From Lactifluus volemus (Eukaryota > Basidiomycota > Agaricomycetes > Russulales > Russulaceae): 64,000 nt of DNA. The position numbers were made by a program, and so were the translations under genes. The stretch is from the NCBI GenBank assembly GCA_022376515.1, contig WTXI01000001.1, forward strand, positions 1,488,001 through 1,552,000, given 5' to 3'. Positions 9,870 to 23,013 of the stretch are shown here, one piece after another. The notes beneath the pieces are model-generated. The model was not told where the DNA came from and searched no databases. It saw only the letters and a program-made list of their open reading frames with translations. The stretch's first letter is position 1. Each line of letters begins with the position of its first letter.

Positions 9870-12800
9870 ATGACTCCCAATGAGGCTTCCGCGACTTCGC
9901 ATGATCCGGGACCTCCGTTCATAGAGCATGACATAGATCACGCTTCTGATCGTTACTTGCTCAAACTCAAGTCATATGCAAGGGCACTACCCTATTCCAT
10001 CGAGGCAAATTCAAAAATCCAAGGACTCTTTAACTTTATATGCACGCGTATTGTTCAAGCTGTTCAAGCCGGAGACTATGACCCTGGCTTCTTGCAGTGG
10101 GACAGCATGTTGACCTAGTGCGCTCCGCGATACTCTCGCCTGTATCAGAAACTGAAAGCGTCCACTAGTTGGTCGTACTTGAAGTATCCTATTCCCAAAG
10201 AGAAGCGTATTCTTCTAGTAGACTTGTACTATAGCATGTGCACCACGCCCGGAATGCCGCTCCATATCGTCGCCACTTGCTCCGATGGCTTGGAAAACAT
10301 GACAAGATCCAAGAATAAACTAAGTATCAACGATATCAGACTTCCTTGGTTGCCTATATTCGATATCCTCAGACACGACTTGTTTCTGACCAGGCGCCAG
10401 TTTGAAGTCAGGTTTGTGTGATGTCCAGAGTTCAATTTGCAGTTGCTTACTGATGCTCACTTCGCACAAGCCAAATGTCTTACTATATGGGGGCAATTGC
10501 GAGCACCGTACAGAGGTTTTTCCACCCGGCGGCTATTGACCAAATGCTTGAAACGTTTGTACCATTGATAGATGGCACCGATCTGAATGTATGTTTATAA
10601 CGAGCGTCTTTGTAGATCATTCTGGTACTAAATTTTGATTCCAGAGTCTCTTATCCTCGCAGTTTTTCATGTTGACGTTTCTCCCACAAAGTCACCCGCA
10701 ATCCTATTTGCCTATGCTTTTCCGCTTGTGGGAGTCTGTCAATTCTTATCTGTTCGATGAGCGCATGCTTCAATTCCTAGCTCAATTATCGGAAATGCAT
10801 CTGGACCCCACAATCAGTGATCCTAAAAGAATCGACGAGATATCTGATGATGCGAGGTCAGAGAATGAAGGCAGGCCGAATTGGGCCAAAAACGACCTCA
10901 GTAGTACCGGACTTTGGGCTGGAATTTACAAAGATGTCGGTATTTTTGCTGAATACGACTGGCATTTCATTATGTGCAAGTGCTTGGCGTCGATGGGTTG
11001 GTGTTTCCCTAAATTCTATTCGACCAACTTTTCACCGGAGCCTATCTTCAGAAATCCCACTTGCAGACTCGGGATCCCTTACCACGGGCCCGTCTGCCGA
11101 CCATCAAGCCGGTTTCGAGATTGGTCGCCTTCCGAAGCCGACTTGGCGAATTGGTGGGTCTGTTTCAGCTCGTGCGTACAGTACGGTTCTGATTACCCCC
11201 AAGCTTCGCTGGCGCGTATCATTGTCTATTCCATGACTCCTGATGGGCTTCCTGCTGCGCCATCCAGTGCGCCCACCCCTCTTGGGACACCCTTCGCATC
11301 CGGAATGAACACCCCTCGGCACCAGGGTGGCTCTGTAGGTGACTACCTAACGGCGTCTCTCGGGAAGCTCCCTTTCCTGAGTCTCAAAAGCTATATTGGG
11401 GGCTCCAAAGCTCTGGACTCACTGGCGAAGCTAATCGCCTCTACTGAAAGCTTTTTCCATCCTTCAAATTCAGGAGCATGGACCGCTGACGTATGTCATG
11501 TTCTATTTGTCACGTCAAGATTTCTTTTTTTCGTGGGAGGAGCTGTCTGCTGATGTGTCTACACGCAGTTGACTGCATTCATCAAATACGTTGCATATGA
11601 GTTCCAGAAACGTAAGCTTCCTTTCTCAGCCTACGCTCGCAGCTTACCTTTAATACCCAGGGTGGCATGAAGAGCAACGTCATGATTGCAAAACTCCAAT
11701 GGTTTGTTTATTCCCTCTTCTAGAAGTTATTGACTCGCCGTTGATTTGTTTCTCAGCACCGCCGGCTTACGCGGGCCATGAAGCGCGAGCTCGTGAAGAG
11801 CTTTCGAACTGTTGCGCTACTGGCAATGTTCTCCGAGGACTCAACAACGGCCAACAATATTTCTAGTTGCCTGAAATGGATGAGTCTTATGGAACCTGAC
11901 CTCATACTATATCCGATATTAGAGAGGGCGGTTCCTTCACTCGAGGCTTTAGTCGAGGCAAGTGCCTTGTATGATAATGATAACAAGCGTTCTCAAAACT
12001 CTGAGAGCAGACACAACGTACAATTGCCGTGATCAAGGCCTTGGGTGCCATTGCCCCAGCACTCGTTTCCAGAGAGGTCTATTATCCGGGAGCGAAGCAT
12101 TTGGTTCCCATTCTACAGTTTTGATACCGGGTATTGATCTCGTACGTGGCCCACCAAAAAAACATTACGGCACAACATACTGACGAGTATGATAGAACGA
12201 CCCATCGAAGACGGTAGGATGAGCCGCTTCGAGTTTGCATACATATCTTGACACAGACATTGCCAGCTTTGCACGACCACATTCCTTATAGAGATTTCCC
12301 AATACATCAAGTTTGGAGATTTGACGTCCAGAAGCATCACCCTGTCGGCCGATGTTGATTCCAGCACGCCTCCGAATGTCGACATCCCAATGGACTCTCC
12401 TCCATTACGTTTTGTGATATCCACGTTGAATCCGAGCTGGGCGATGACCTACTACCATCCAAGGACGAGGAAGACGCCTTACTGCGGGAGTCGACGGCAG
12501 GTTTCCCAGATTGGATTGCCAGCTTCATTCGGAGGGTTATCCTACTCTTCGACAATCTACCCGAAGAAGCCGGTGGCGCAACCGAAGGTTAGTTGTGTGT
12601 CTTCTCATTGTGTGTCGACTAAAATGCCCTTTATTCCCAGTACAATTAGTAGATGCCGTCACAAATGCCTGCAGTCAAATCTGCATCCATTTGTCCGATT
12701 CCCTCTTTGATCTTGTTCTCAATATGATCTTTGATTATGCAGCTCTAACGTTCGAACAAATGCGGTTCGAGCCGTTCATCAGCTCGTGGAATGTGTTGCG

Positions 12801-15800
12801 AATGCTAACCCAGCAAAAACTTTGGCTAAATTTGTTCCATTTTGCACACATAATATCGGGGTTGAGCTCGAGAATGGAGCAAGCTCAACCCGAACAACAT
12901 CGACCTTCTCAACCCCACTGCCTTCCGACGCGACTTTTCATTGGAGTATGGAAAATATTTTATCTGACCCGTCCTTTGATTGACATGCGTCTTTAGACCT
13001 AGCCGTGTTACGAGGCGCCATGTTCAAGTAAGTCTTGTAGTCGAGGTGTAAACTTAATATCTAATCATGATAAATAGCGATGGCAAAGCAGTACGTCAAA
13101 AGAGATCCCCGATGTGATGGAGGCTGACGCAATTGAGGTAGATCATGAAGCACAAAGATAGCTTCATTCCTCTGCTCAAGCGTCTTCGTGACAAGACATT
13201 CTCCAAGCGGGGTTTCTCCTGGAGCGGCAAACTTCTTTCCAGCCTGCTTCTGACCCTGACGCATACGTACCCACTAGAGGATAAATTCGTAATCGTGACG
13301 AGTGGGACAGCGAAGGTGGGCACAACCGATGTAGGAATGTATGGTAGCTGGACAACTACCCAGAGTTTCGTTTCAACCACCACAAATACTGGGGAAGACT
13401 GTATACAGCTGAAGATGTCACGGTAAGTGCGCATGCTACAGACCATAGCCTGTCATATGATCTGTGATAGGTTTCTTGGCACGTCCCAGACGAAGAAGAG
13501 CTGGCTTTTGCTTTGGAGATATTTCGAGAGATTGTCGAGCCAACTCTGGGAAGGCTAGAAGCTCTTCTGGAACCAGGTGCATCTTAGTGTCTTGCATTGG
13601 GTTGAATTTAACTCATTATATGTTATAGATACCCCCAGAGATAATCTATGGCGAAATGACTTTTGTCGGTCAGTGACAGCAGAGTCTCTTGATTCCGATA
13701 TGAGATAACAGAGGTCGATTAGGTACCTGAGCTTTGTCCGCAACGCGTTTTCAGGAACGCCCACGTTAGTCGAGGAGGTCCTTTCCAAGAAGGACCAACA
13801 GCACAACCTAGATACGAGCGATATCCTGTAAATTTTGCTTCCTGCTCTATGATACTCCCTCACTTTTAAACAGTAACGAGATTCCAGAAATGATAGCTTC
13901 CATAGAGCCTCTTGAATCGGGCTTCGCTATCACGGACCCTCAAGACCCACGCGCTGAGTACTATGTAGCCCTGCGACAACGCTTTGGAAAACTTCTGCAC
14001 GAGGCATCTGTGTCGTTACGCCAACAAGGGGAGGAAAACACTGTCGACGCAGTTCACGCTTTGGTGCGCTGGACACTACCTGTTCACTGCTGACCTTCCT
14101 TCTTATTTGATTCCCCAGATACAGTCCATCCGTACCTACTTACTGGACTATGGTGACAGCAAGGACAGGTTGGATTTGTCCCACTCGCTCCCGCACTCTG
14201 GTTGCTGAGACCTTTCTAGCTATTACGTCCAATTAGACAGGTATGGTTCTGAATTGAATTACGCTCGACAATACTCGCGGCAAAAGGAGTGGCCAAGAGC
14301 AGTCTTTATTCGGCGTGCACGGTAGGTGTAAGTATAAGACCATGAATTTTTTTTCTGAGGTCCATATCGTTCCCAAACAGACTGTATCATGCAGCTCGGC
14401 TAAGGTGGAACACCATTGAAAGGAAACGTACACCCGCAATTGATCATCTCATTGATGATGTTGCGGAATGGGCACTTTGGCACTATGCTACTGGTGAGTG
14501 GTTATGACGAGGCCTCGAGTGGGTACTGATTGTCCCTAGTGCGAGAGTACGGATATATCTAATTGCCATGAGTCACACTAACGGTCCCTGTAGGTCTAGT
14601 CAGTCGTTATTGGACTCTCTCTGTGGAGTATGACTATTTCCCAAATGACTTGTTAGTACTACTGACCTTCTCTTGAAGGCCTACGACGGAATTCGCAGTC
14701 GCTGTCTTCCTCGGATATATGCGGCGTTGGAACCTGGAACAGAAGATGATCGGATGAAAGGGGCGTTGTGGACGCTGAATTCTAGCGCATTTGGTGAGTG
14801 TGTCGCTGTTGAGGAAAATGTCTAGCATGGGCATTGATACATTTACTGTTCAGTCAAGTATGCGATGGCTGGCAAGTTCTCAATACTTAGATGGTTGCCA
14901 AAATGATGTCTAAATTTTTATCAGAACCTACACTGGTTCCAGGTCTAGTCAAGAAACTATTTGGATGTCAGGCTAATGAGAAGGTACTTCCTCTCTGGTA
15001 CTAGATGCCGCAACACTAATCGAGCATACTAGCCATCAATACAGGGCGCTGTTTCATCCGTTTGCGAAAACGGTAAGTACCATTCTCTCCCCTCGGGGAC
15101 CGTGCCTCATCACTTTTATAGGCTTGAATAGCTTTGTTGAACCGAATTTTCTCGTCTACGAAGTCCAATACCCACGCCTAGTCAAGTCATTGGCTAATTT
15201 TCGATCCATGTTGTCATTTGGGGTAGAAGAGGATTTGCTAGTGACGCGTTGCAGAGAGGGAAGGATGAGTCGAATTCGATTGAGCGAAGAGCGAGTTAGG
15301 GAGATGGTTTGCGGATGTTCTTTTCCTGAGACAATTTATACTGATAAAGTGTTAGACTTCGCTTGTTCTCGAAATCGCTCAGGAGAAATCCACCCATTGG
15401 CGCTATGCCATCTTCGCTACTCGATGTTTGCGGACTTTGGTTAGGAAAGATTCGCCAATATCTGCAGCACATGTGAAATATTTTCTGGAAAAGTGTTACG
15501 ACAATCACCCGTCTTTGGTATGTGTTTGCCAGCTGTCTTATCTGGGAAGCGCAAGCTCAATCAAATTCTACTACACAGCGATATGTAAGCGAAATTGATG
15601 TCATTAGTGCGTGACCTCTGATGGGCTTTCTTCTAGTACTCCAAAGAGCTGTGATGAAGGCGATCCGTCATATAAAGTTACGGACATTTGCTCACGGACC
15701 TATCGACCTCGTCTTCGAGCAAAACAACAATCCGCTTAAGCAGTCGATGGCAATTAGGGAACCGTCCCATGATTTCACTCGCGAATTTTTGCTCAATTCC

Positions 15801-18344
15801 AAGTACCCGTTGACCTCATAAATGCTGGATCAAATACGTGAGTATATTCCTTAAAGTACTGGGCGTCAGTCGAGTGATTCACCTTGTTCCAGTATCTTGA
15901 TTGAAGACGTTGATAGCGGATGGCTTGCCTGGAAACATTCAATCTCTACTTACGCTTGCCCTCATGTCTCCAAGCCATCATTGACACCATGGAATTCGGA
16001 GAGTCAAGAAGCTGTCTCTGTCGTAAGAGATGCTGCGAAGGACACGTCTTTCTGGAAGAATTTATCCGTACACTTTAGCTCTGAAACTCACTCTGAGGTT
16101 GTATCTTCAGACAACGTCGCTTTGATCAAGTCAATAGGTAAGTCAACCGAGTCGTCGACTGACATCGGGAGCTGACTTCAATGTCTCAGTTCAGTTGTTA
16201 GAGGACGAGCCATTTACCCCTCTCCAGACTCTAATAGAGGAGTTGATCGAAAATCCTGACCAGAACAAACAGAGGGGAGCCGCTGAGTTTCTGGGAGGGC
16301 TGTTGAATGGTAAGGTAGATTTATTGTTCGAGGTACTCCTCTCAAAGAGTTCAGGCGTCAAGCACTGGCCGATGCAAAGTCAGAGAGATTTGTGGGATTG
16401 GGCCATGCCATTACTCAAGGCTACATTTGGCGGTAGAATCAAGACCGATACTTTACCTATATGGATGTCGTTCTTGGAAGTAGGTCACTGGAATTGTACC
16501 CCCCTCTTCGTTTCTGACGGATGGCAGTATATTTTCTATAGACGAGATCCTCGTCGATACCAGGCCCTCATTAACTACCTTGTGCAAGAGTTCTATTCTA
16601 CTGATTATAACGGCGAATCCTCTCTCAATGCTGTCAAAGCCCTGTGCTTTTTCCGGGCCTTTTACGAAGAACAAAACCGGAAGTTCTCACCCTGGGTGGA
16701 TCAAGCAATTGACCGTGTTTGGGCCGAGCTATCCAGCGAGCACGATGAGGCAAGACAGCTACTAATATCCACTGATAAGTGACGTTAATGCCCCATGTTA
16801 CTACCCTAAGGTCCGCGCGTATATCAGTGAGCTCCTTGCTTTTGCGAGTAAGATCAAGGTGTGTGAACCTATGCATCCCCGGACATAATGTTCACTTAGC
16901 GATAGCGTCAACCGAAACCGTCCGTTCCCACTGCCGAGACCTTTGTGCGCGAATGCCGGACAGCACCTATTGACTTCGATATACTAGGCATGCGGGAGAT
17001 CTACCACCGGGAACGAGTGCAAGAACTAGTGCAACGATTTCCAGAATGGCGTGCCGAGCGACTACCAGGGTCCCGTGCCTTCCAATCCACGTATGACAAG
17101 TCAGTCTTTCCGCTTGCCTTCAGGCGTTCCTGTTAACAAATATGGACAGAGTGGCAACCACCATTTGTCGGTGGCTATTCCAAACGGTGCATGACACAAA
17201 TGCGATAACAGCGTTCGACTATATTCTGCCGCTCATGGTACACAGACCTCGATCTGACTTTGTCTACTACTCATCCTCTATCATAGCCTGAACTATTTCG
17301 GTTCACCGAAGGTATCCATACCGGAGCTACTATAGTGGGACTCTAACCTGAATGTGCTTCTTTAGTGAATGACAATGACGAGCTCTTGTCAAGAGCGCGA
17401 TTGCTTCTCGTGCGCATGTGCGGAGTAACTCCGCCACGTCCTCTTATCGGACCAATATTGAATGCTATCTTCGATACCATTCTCAACTCTCCAGTTAGGC
17501 TGTCTTAAGCCCGTCCCGAAACCTTACTTATTCTATTCTATAGTCATGGAAAGTCCGAATGCAAGCTCTGCCTTTGGTCCAAGGTTCGTATAGCCTGGTT
17601 TCGTACTCACGCGGAAAACTAATCTTTCGCCAGTATTTTACTTCCGACAAGTACCTCTATTGAGTGACGCCAGAATCACGGAGATACTTGAGGTTGGGAA
17701 AGAAAATCTCTTAGATAGAGTAGGCCATTGACGCTTGCTAGATGCTTTGCAAATGTTTGGATGACGAGGTGGTTGAAGTCCGCGAAATGGCTGCTACGTA
17801 GGTTCAGCGCGGTCCCCATGTGCTTGTCTCATTCTGCGTCAGAACCTTGTCTGGTGTCCTTCGTCTCTCCCCACGCCGTAGTCAATTGACACTGAAGGTA
17901 CAGCTCCCAATCTGTTCGCCTTAAAGAAAAGACTTAACCTGTCTGCAGGACCGTTTCGTCAAACTTCTACGTCGGTCACCCATCCCTAGCCGGCAGTCGC
18001 CGGTCTATAATGCCGCTATTCGTCAGCGTCATGCAGCGATTCTTGGTATCTGTGCCCTCGTGGATAGTTACCCGTACACTGTTGAGCGTTGGATGCCTGA
18101 CTTGCTCGCAAACGTACTTGCAGAACACGCTTATGATCCTGTCTGCCCCCCTCCCTCACTTGGAGACTCGTCTTATTGATGACACGCCTTGATGCAGATA
18201 CCAATTGCATTAACAGTTCAAAAATGTGCAAGTAACTTCAAAAAGACACATCAGGATACTTGGCACGAGGATTCCAAGCGGTTCACCGAGGATCAACTTA
18301 CAGCGCTATCTACGTTGTTAACGGGCTCATCGTATTGTGTGTAG
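9870..18344 (+). CDS. BLM10: Proteasome activator Blm10/PA200
   Basis: Giant HEAT-repeat protein that caps the 20S proteasome. It is about 8.5 kb long with more than 25 short introns. Segments matching PA200 in order include YSIEANSKIQGLF, INDIRLPWLPIFDILRHDLF, FLPQSHPQSYLPMLFRLWES, FHPSNSGAWT, LILYPILERAVPSLEALVE, LIPGIDLNDPSKT, GFPDWIASFIRRVILLFDNL, FNHHKYWGRLY, RRDPRRYQALINYLVQEFY, REIYHRERVQELVQRFPEW and the C-terminus FKKTHQDTWHEDSKRFTED ending ALSTLLTGSSYCV, where the last residues form the activator tail that docks on the 20S alpha ring (HbYX-like, here Y-C-V). A 52-base intron at 10118-10169 removes an early stop. Two introns look GC..AG. Frame breaks needing one extra base lie near 12114-12122, 12409-12415 and 12738-12743, with a doubtful one near 13290. 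All cluster within 1.2 kb. Confidence 0.95.
11958..12010 (+). other. GC-AG intron in BLM10
   Basis: The exon ends GTCGAG and the next bases are GCAAGT, the classic GC donor. The acceptor AG is at 12009-12010. Removal joins ...EALVE to TQRTIAVIKALG in frame, as expected from the family; no GT donor fits. Confidence 0.7.
16750..16810 (+). other. GC-AG intron in BLM10
   Basis: The exon ends GATGAG before GCAAGA and the acceptor is CCTAAG. Splicing joins AELSSEHDE to VRAYISELLAFASKIK in frame. Reading through gives a stop at 16782. Confidence 0.65.
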
Positions 18345-18643
18345 CGCTCCCCTCTCATTCCGTCAGATCTCTTACCTGTGCGGGGGTCGTGCAGATGCAT
18401 AGATGCCATTTGCGAAATTTGTGCTGGTTCTACAAGCCCAAACCCCTTGCTGATTTCGATTTCAATGTATCTTGCTTATCTCAACGCCGCTTAATCACAG
18501 AATTTACGTCTCCAGGCTTACAGTAGTGGATCATCATGAATCTATCCTATAATGTTCAGATTGTCAACTGATGCGACTATGAATTAACCATCGTAACAAA
18601 GAGAAATATAGATGGAAGGTAGGTATTTTTATACTCGAGAGCT

Positions 18644-19615
18644 TCAAGTCCCATGGGAAGGCGGAGACAAGGTCACGGAAGGGATGGGAGGGCCACCGGA
18701 ATGTGGCCGTCCTTCCTCTATGTCCGAAGCGAGTGACAACTCCGTTGTCTCGCGTCCGTTGGCGGTACCAGCTCTGGCTCCTGCATCTGGTACAAGATTT
18801 ATGGGCGCATCTTGTCGGTTTCCATATCCAGATTTGACACGGTTGTTTGACACTGACTCGCTGTCGAGCATCACAGAGAAAGTCAGGTAACAGCATGATG
18901 TTGTTGTTGTAAGCCGAAGAGTCCGAGTCCAACACTTACCGAATTTCAGCAATAAGATCATCAATATCGTACCAAGCAAGGGCGCTGTAAGCGATACCGC
19001 GGAACCAACCCAATTGGTCGGCAGGTGCAATGAATGCATGCGCATGCAAGTGATCCGTCACGGGGATTTGCGTGTCTCGAAAAGGGGGGTGATAAAACCT
19101 ATGCGAAAATTAGATGGACGGGCGCATGGAGGTTCCAATGCGGAAGTCAGCGGTGTAGGAGAGGTGGGCGTTGAGAGGGGCGTCCCCGGTTTGAGGGGAG
19201 ACGAAAGTAGCCTGATAGCTATGTCGCGGATGAAAGAGAGGAGAGGTAGATCACTTGAAGACTAAACAGAGTACCATGTGTCAAGAAAGATGTCAGTTTA
19301 CGAGAGTGCTTGATTGACGCACCAGCATGTAAATGGACGGTACGTGCAGACTGATGGGTGAATTGTGAGCACGAGAACGAAAAAGGCGTGTAAGGATACG
19401 GCGACCGACTTGAAAGCCACGACCAGATGTCCTTTGCTTGACACCGGGTTCATCTTTTCACGGTAGATAGTGAAGTTGTCGTCGCGCCATAGGACATCCG
19501 GTTGGGAAGCTGATGGTGGTGCTGGTGGGACGGACGAGTCGGGATCGCCGCGTTGACGCTGGGCTTGTGCGACAATGCCGCACATTGGACAACCATGTTT
19601 AGGGGTAAACGACAT
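18644..19615 (-). CDS. HIT-domain (histidine triad) nucleotide-binding protein
   Basis: Member of the HIT superfamily of nucleotide hydrolases/transferases. Exon 1 starts at 19615 with MSFTPKHGCPMCGIV and reads VLWRDDNFTIYREK and SSKGHLVVAF. Exon 2 is tiny (NLHVPSIYML). Exon 3 reads SSSDLPLLSFIRDIAIRLL, then FRDTQIPVTDHLHAHAFIAP, whose HLHAHAF fits the H-x-H-x-H-x-x signature. The last exon ends at 18644 after a Ser/Gly/Pro-rich tail. Compared with small Hint proteins it has a longer insert before the triad and a C-terminal extension. The substrate cannot be told from sequence. A longer in-frame start at 19756 is possible but would overlap the translin start region on the other strand. Confidence 0.83.
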
Positions 19616-19722
19616 GTAGGGCTGGTTTCCAAGCGATGGGCCGTGGAACGTTTGTTGTCGTTGTCGTCGTTGTCGTCGTCGTTGAGACGCTCCAGGCGTT
19701 ATCACGTGTTCACTCACTTTAC
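19616..19722. promoter_or_regulatory. Shared divergent promoter with trinucleotide repeat
   Basis: 107 bases separate the HIT and translin start codons. Positions 19651-19686 are a degenerate GTC/GTT trinucleotide repeat lying between the two genes. Shared control is inferred from spacing. Confidence 0.45.
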
Positions 19723-20690
19723 ATGTCACAACCAACATCCTCGGCTTTTGAAGCATTTCGCGAGCACTTGGATGATCACTGTGATAGGAGAGAGCGAATC
19801 ATAAAGGTATCAACTTTCTTCACCCCTGAATTTTGATCCTGTTGAACATGATAGGTGAATCGAGATGTATCTGTGGCCTCCAAGAAGGTCATCTTCTTGT
19901 TGCATCGAATTTTAAACGAGACATCCGATGATGACCGCGCTCTTTCCCTTCGCGCTGCCACCGAGGCAAAAAAGAAGTTGGCTGAAATTCGTGGCATGCT
20001 AAGCAAAATTACCCACGAACTTGATGGATCTCGCTTCTGGCGTTATGCTCATAACCTATCTGGTGGTCTTCAAGAGTATATCGAAGCTTTGAGCTTTGTT
20101 CACTATATCGAGCATGGTACACTGTGTCCTATGAACAAGTTCAAGCAAACTTGTCCATCATACGGGTCAACCCGTGGGTCCCGCTTCAGCCAATATTTCA
20201 CCGTAACCGTTGATGATACGTCACCTCGGTGTAGCTATTTCCACTGCCGTTGTCGGACTATATCCTCGGAACGTGTGACCTCACCGGGGAGTTGATGCGT
20301 CTTGCAATATCTTCGATTACCAAGCCCGAAGGTCGCACGAAAGCTTCGCAGATTTCCCTATTTGTCAGAGGCTGCAAAGCTGGTGAATCTGTTCAACACC
20401 CGGTAGTTGAATTCTGCAAACCTATCTCTTTTAGATTTCGAGACTCTCACACCTTACATCCCTGACCTGCACAAGAAACAGGCAGTTACCGCTCAGTCGC
20501 TTCGAAAGGTGGAAGAAGGTTGATTCGTTCTCTACGGTAACCCAGTCAGTTTTTCCCTGATTCATACTTCTCAGCTGCCTACGCGATCGTCATACGCAGC
20601 TCAGAATATGAGCTTTCTTCACGGATCCTGGATACCATCGACGGTCGTGTGGTTTCTGGTAGCAAGGAACCACGGGAAGAGCCTGATTAG
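19723..20690 (+). CDS. TSN: Translin
   Basis: Translin is an all-helical, octamer-forming nucleic-acid-binding protein that, with TRAX, forms the C3PO RNase. The start MSQPTSSAFEAFREHLDDHC is followed by an intron and VNRDVSVASKKVIFLLHRI, then FWRYAHNLSGGLQEYIEALS, GTCDLTGELMRLAISSI, TLTPYIPDLHKKQAVTAQSL, and AYAIVIRSSEYELSSRILDT, ending at 20690. One base appears missing near 20121-20126: EHGTL must switch frame to continue VSYEQVQANLSIIR. The following intron is best placed so that an exon beginning LFPLPLSDYILG follows (acceptor TAG near 20232), but its donor is uncertain. No TRAX gene is in the window. Confidence 0.9.
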
Positions 20691-20986
20691 CCTTCTCGTC
20701 ACCTTCGTGACATCGGGGGCCTAGGGTGGTGGTAATTTCATGATTCACACGTATCGAAACAGGTGGCCTCGATAAAGTAGTGATCCTTCACAGTGACCGT
20801 GTGCAATATATTGAAACAAGCGGAATAAATACATACATGCAAGACTGTGTGATGGTGAACAAGGTGTGATGGAAGTAGGTCGTCAGAATTACATTATTGT
20901 TTGTACCATGTATCGATGGAGCATATATAAGACCAGACAAAAAAAGTGAAGGAGTGTGTGAGCAATCTCATGTGTGCGAACGTTTT

Positions 20987-22913
20987 TCACGGGGCACTTC
21001 CATTCCAAAATGATGTTGTCGTACAGTTAATTTCCACTCTCCCGCCGTGGACGTCCTCCTTTGTCTGCATGACCGCCCAGCCATGGTCAAGGGAAGTAAT
21101 CTTCAAGTCAAGGCGTTTGCCATCAAGCTCAACCTCAGGGTAAAGGGACTGAAGCTTCTCGTCACCGTTTATGGAAAGGTCTGCGTGCGCCAACAGCGAG
21201 AAGGGGCCTTTGGGGATGAAGACCATTGATGATGGCAATCTTTCACCTCCCACCGAGGACACAACTTCCGTCGCTGAATCAGACATGGCTTCATCAGATG
21301 CTTCGCTCCGCTCGGATGGGACATGCTCTGATTCGGCGGCCCTGCCTTGGATTCGCATCCAATAGCCCGACTCGTGTCTTGATACGATCTTCCTTGGGAC
21401 GTGATGGTCGCAGGTACGAAAGGAGAGGCGATACGGGGAGGCCAATCATTGCAAATAATCGCATGATCAACGCGCGCACGAGATAGCCGAGCGTGCGCCA
21501 AAGTAACGGGATGAGGAATTCGACGGTACGACGCGGATTGACGGTGGTAAGCGTTCGCGGCTTCAACGGTGATGGTTTGATCTCCTGGTTCAAAAATTCG
21601 GTCTCGGAATCGTATTCTAGCTCGCTCTCTTGGGACTCTACTCCAGCCACTGAGGCACCGCCCTGCTCTGGCTCTGTGGCGAAGGTATGCTGAGTCACAT
21701 ACGCGATTCCCCACGGAGCTTTACCAACGGGTAAGGTTCTGTTGGAGGACAAAGTATACACCGCACTGACGATGCATGAACCACCAGATCGCCCAACGGA
21801 CAAGGGCAACTGATGGGTACCCGTACCCCAGTTGTCGGAATCCGAGACACCGTTGGTCAAGGGGACGTATACCACGAAACGCTGATGCTCCGCCAAAAGT
21901 TTGTGTGAGGTGAGGTCGAGGCTGACCGTTTTCGAGCGTTTGATGGGGTTGGTATCGATGGATAAGGGCACAGCGTACACGCTGACTGGCCGCTCAGGCG
22001 CAGCTGAGGCGATGAACGCGAGGCCCTCCTTGACACCAAACCAGTGAAGGTCGAGCGCGGGAATCGCACACGATAATTCGGGTTGAGACGTGATGGCGGT
22101 GTATACGCGAGTGGCGGTAGATGTATGACACATCACGATGCCCGATGGATCAAGCTTCAGACCTGCGCCATGAAGAACGATGGGTTGGTGCAACGCAAAC
22201 GTGGAAGGTCCACGCCTGGGAACTAATACGAAAAATACCGCCTCGTCGTCTGTACCCGTGCCCTTTGAATAATACTTGACGCTATGTAAAGCAGACGGTC
22301 AGCTCATGTGCGGGTGTGGTGATGGTCGGCAGGATGCAGACCTCCGTCGGCCAATAGCCCAGCAGCCCCAAGGCTCCTTCATGGTGATGGAAGTGAATGG
22401 ATGGGATACACTCCCAGAGGATTGATTTGGCGGTGCAGGAGGAGCAAGCCAAGGGTCCGTCTTCTTGAGCACGCAGTGAAGGTCGCGGCGATAATAGCCC
22501 AACCATCTGATCTTGCCATTTGGATAGAGTAGCCTGTACGTGAGCAAGAAGTCCGTCTTGGTTTGGTAGCGAGGCAGATGCCTTAGTTTGAGTGTCAAGA
22601 ACAACGTGTAAGGTTCTTCAAGCACGTTGTCCTCAATTGGGGGCGGGAGGGAGAAAGGTACGATCGGGTCATCTGAGTTGACTGGATTCACAACCGATGC
22701 CTCCTCAAAGTTGTATGCTCCCCATTCTCCCTCAGCACGGTCATCATCAACGGGAGCATTGGTCCACGCTTGAACCTTGACACCATCATGCTTGAGTTGT
22801 TCTAGGGCAGAGGCAGAACCGGTGCGTGCCCTGAAAAGTAGAGAGACACCGCCTGCATGAACATTAGACGGAACATCGACAAAGACAGTAGAATCAAGTG
22901 GGGGGAAGAACAT
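20987..22913 (-). CDS. Conserved-looking protein of unknown function with C-terminal membrane segment
   Basis: I do not recognise the family. A first exon from the ATG at 22911-22913 reads MFFPPLDSTVFVDVPSNVHA, then FLLTYRLLYPNGKIRWLGYY. After an intron region around 22280-22500 whose splicing is unclear, a long exon (22260-21300) reads FFVLVPRRGPSTFALHQPIV, FVVYVPLTNGVSDSDNWGTG and then a hydrophobic, probably membrane segment (TVEFLIPLLWRTLGYLVRAL). The tail continues in another frame (GERLPSSMVFIPKGPFSLLA) to a stop at 20987; the switch near 21340-21400 is either a short intron or another one-base lesion. Codon use and exon lengths look like real coding sequence. The overall shape (beta-rich lumenal or cytosolic part, one TM near the C-terminus) is inference. 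Confidence 0.6.
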
Positions 22914-23013
22914 GAGTGTAAGTGAATGAGGAGAAGAGGAATGAACGCTACATAAAATACAATTTCGAAACGTGGTTAAGCGCACCGAAAACTCGAGGAT
23001 GTCGCGTTTTCGT

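Noticed and set aside
13285..13330. Fourth BLM10 frame break (a family-like DEWDSE appears in another frame)
   Set aside because: The uninterrupted frame also splices correctly to LDNYPEFRF, so a lesion is not required; left undecided.
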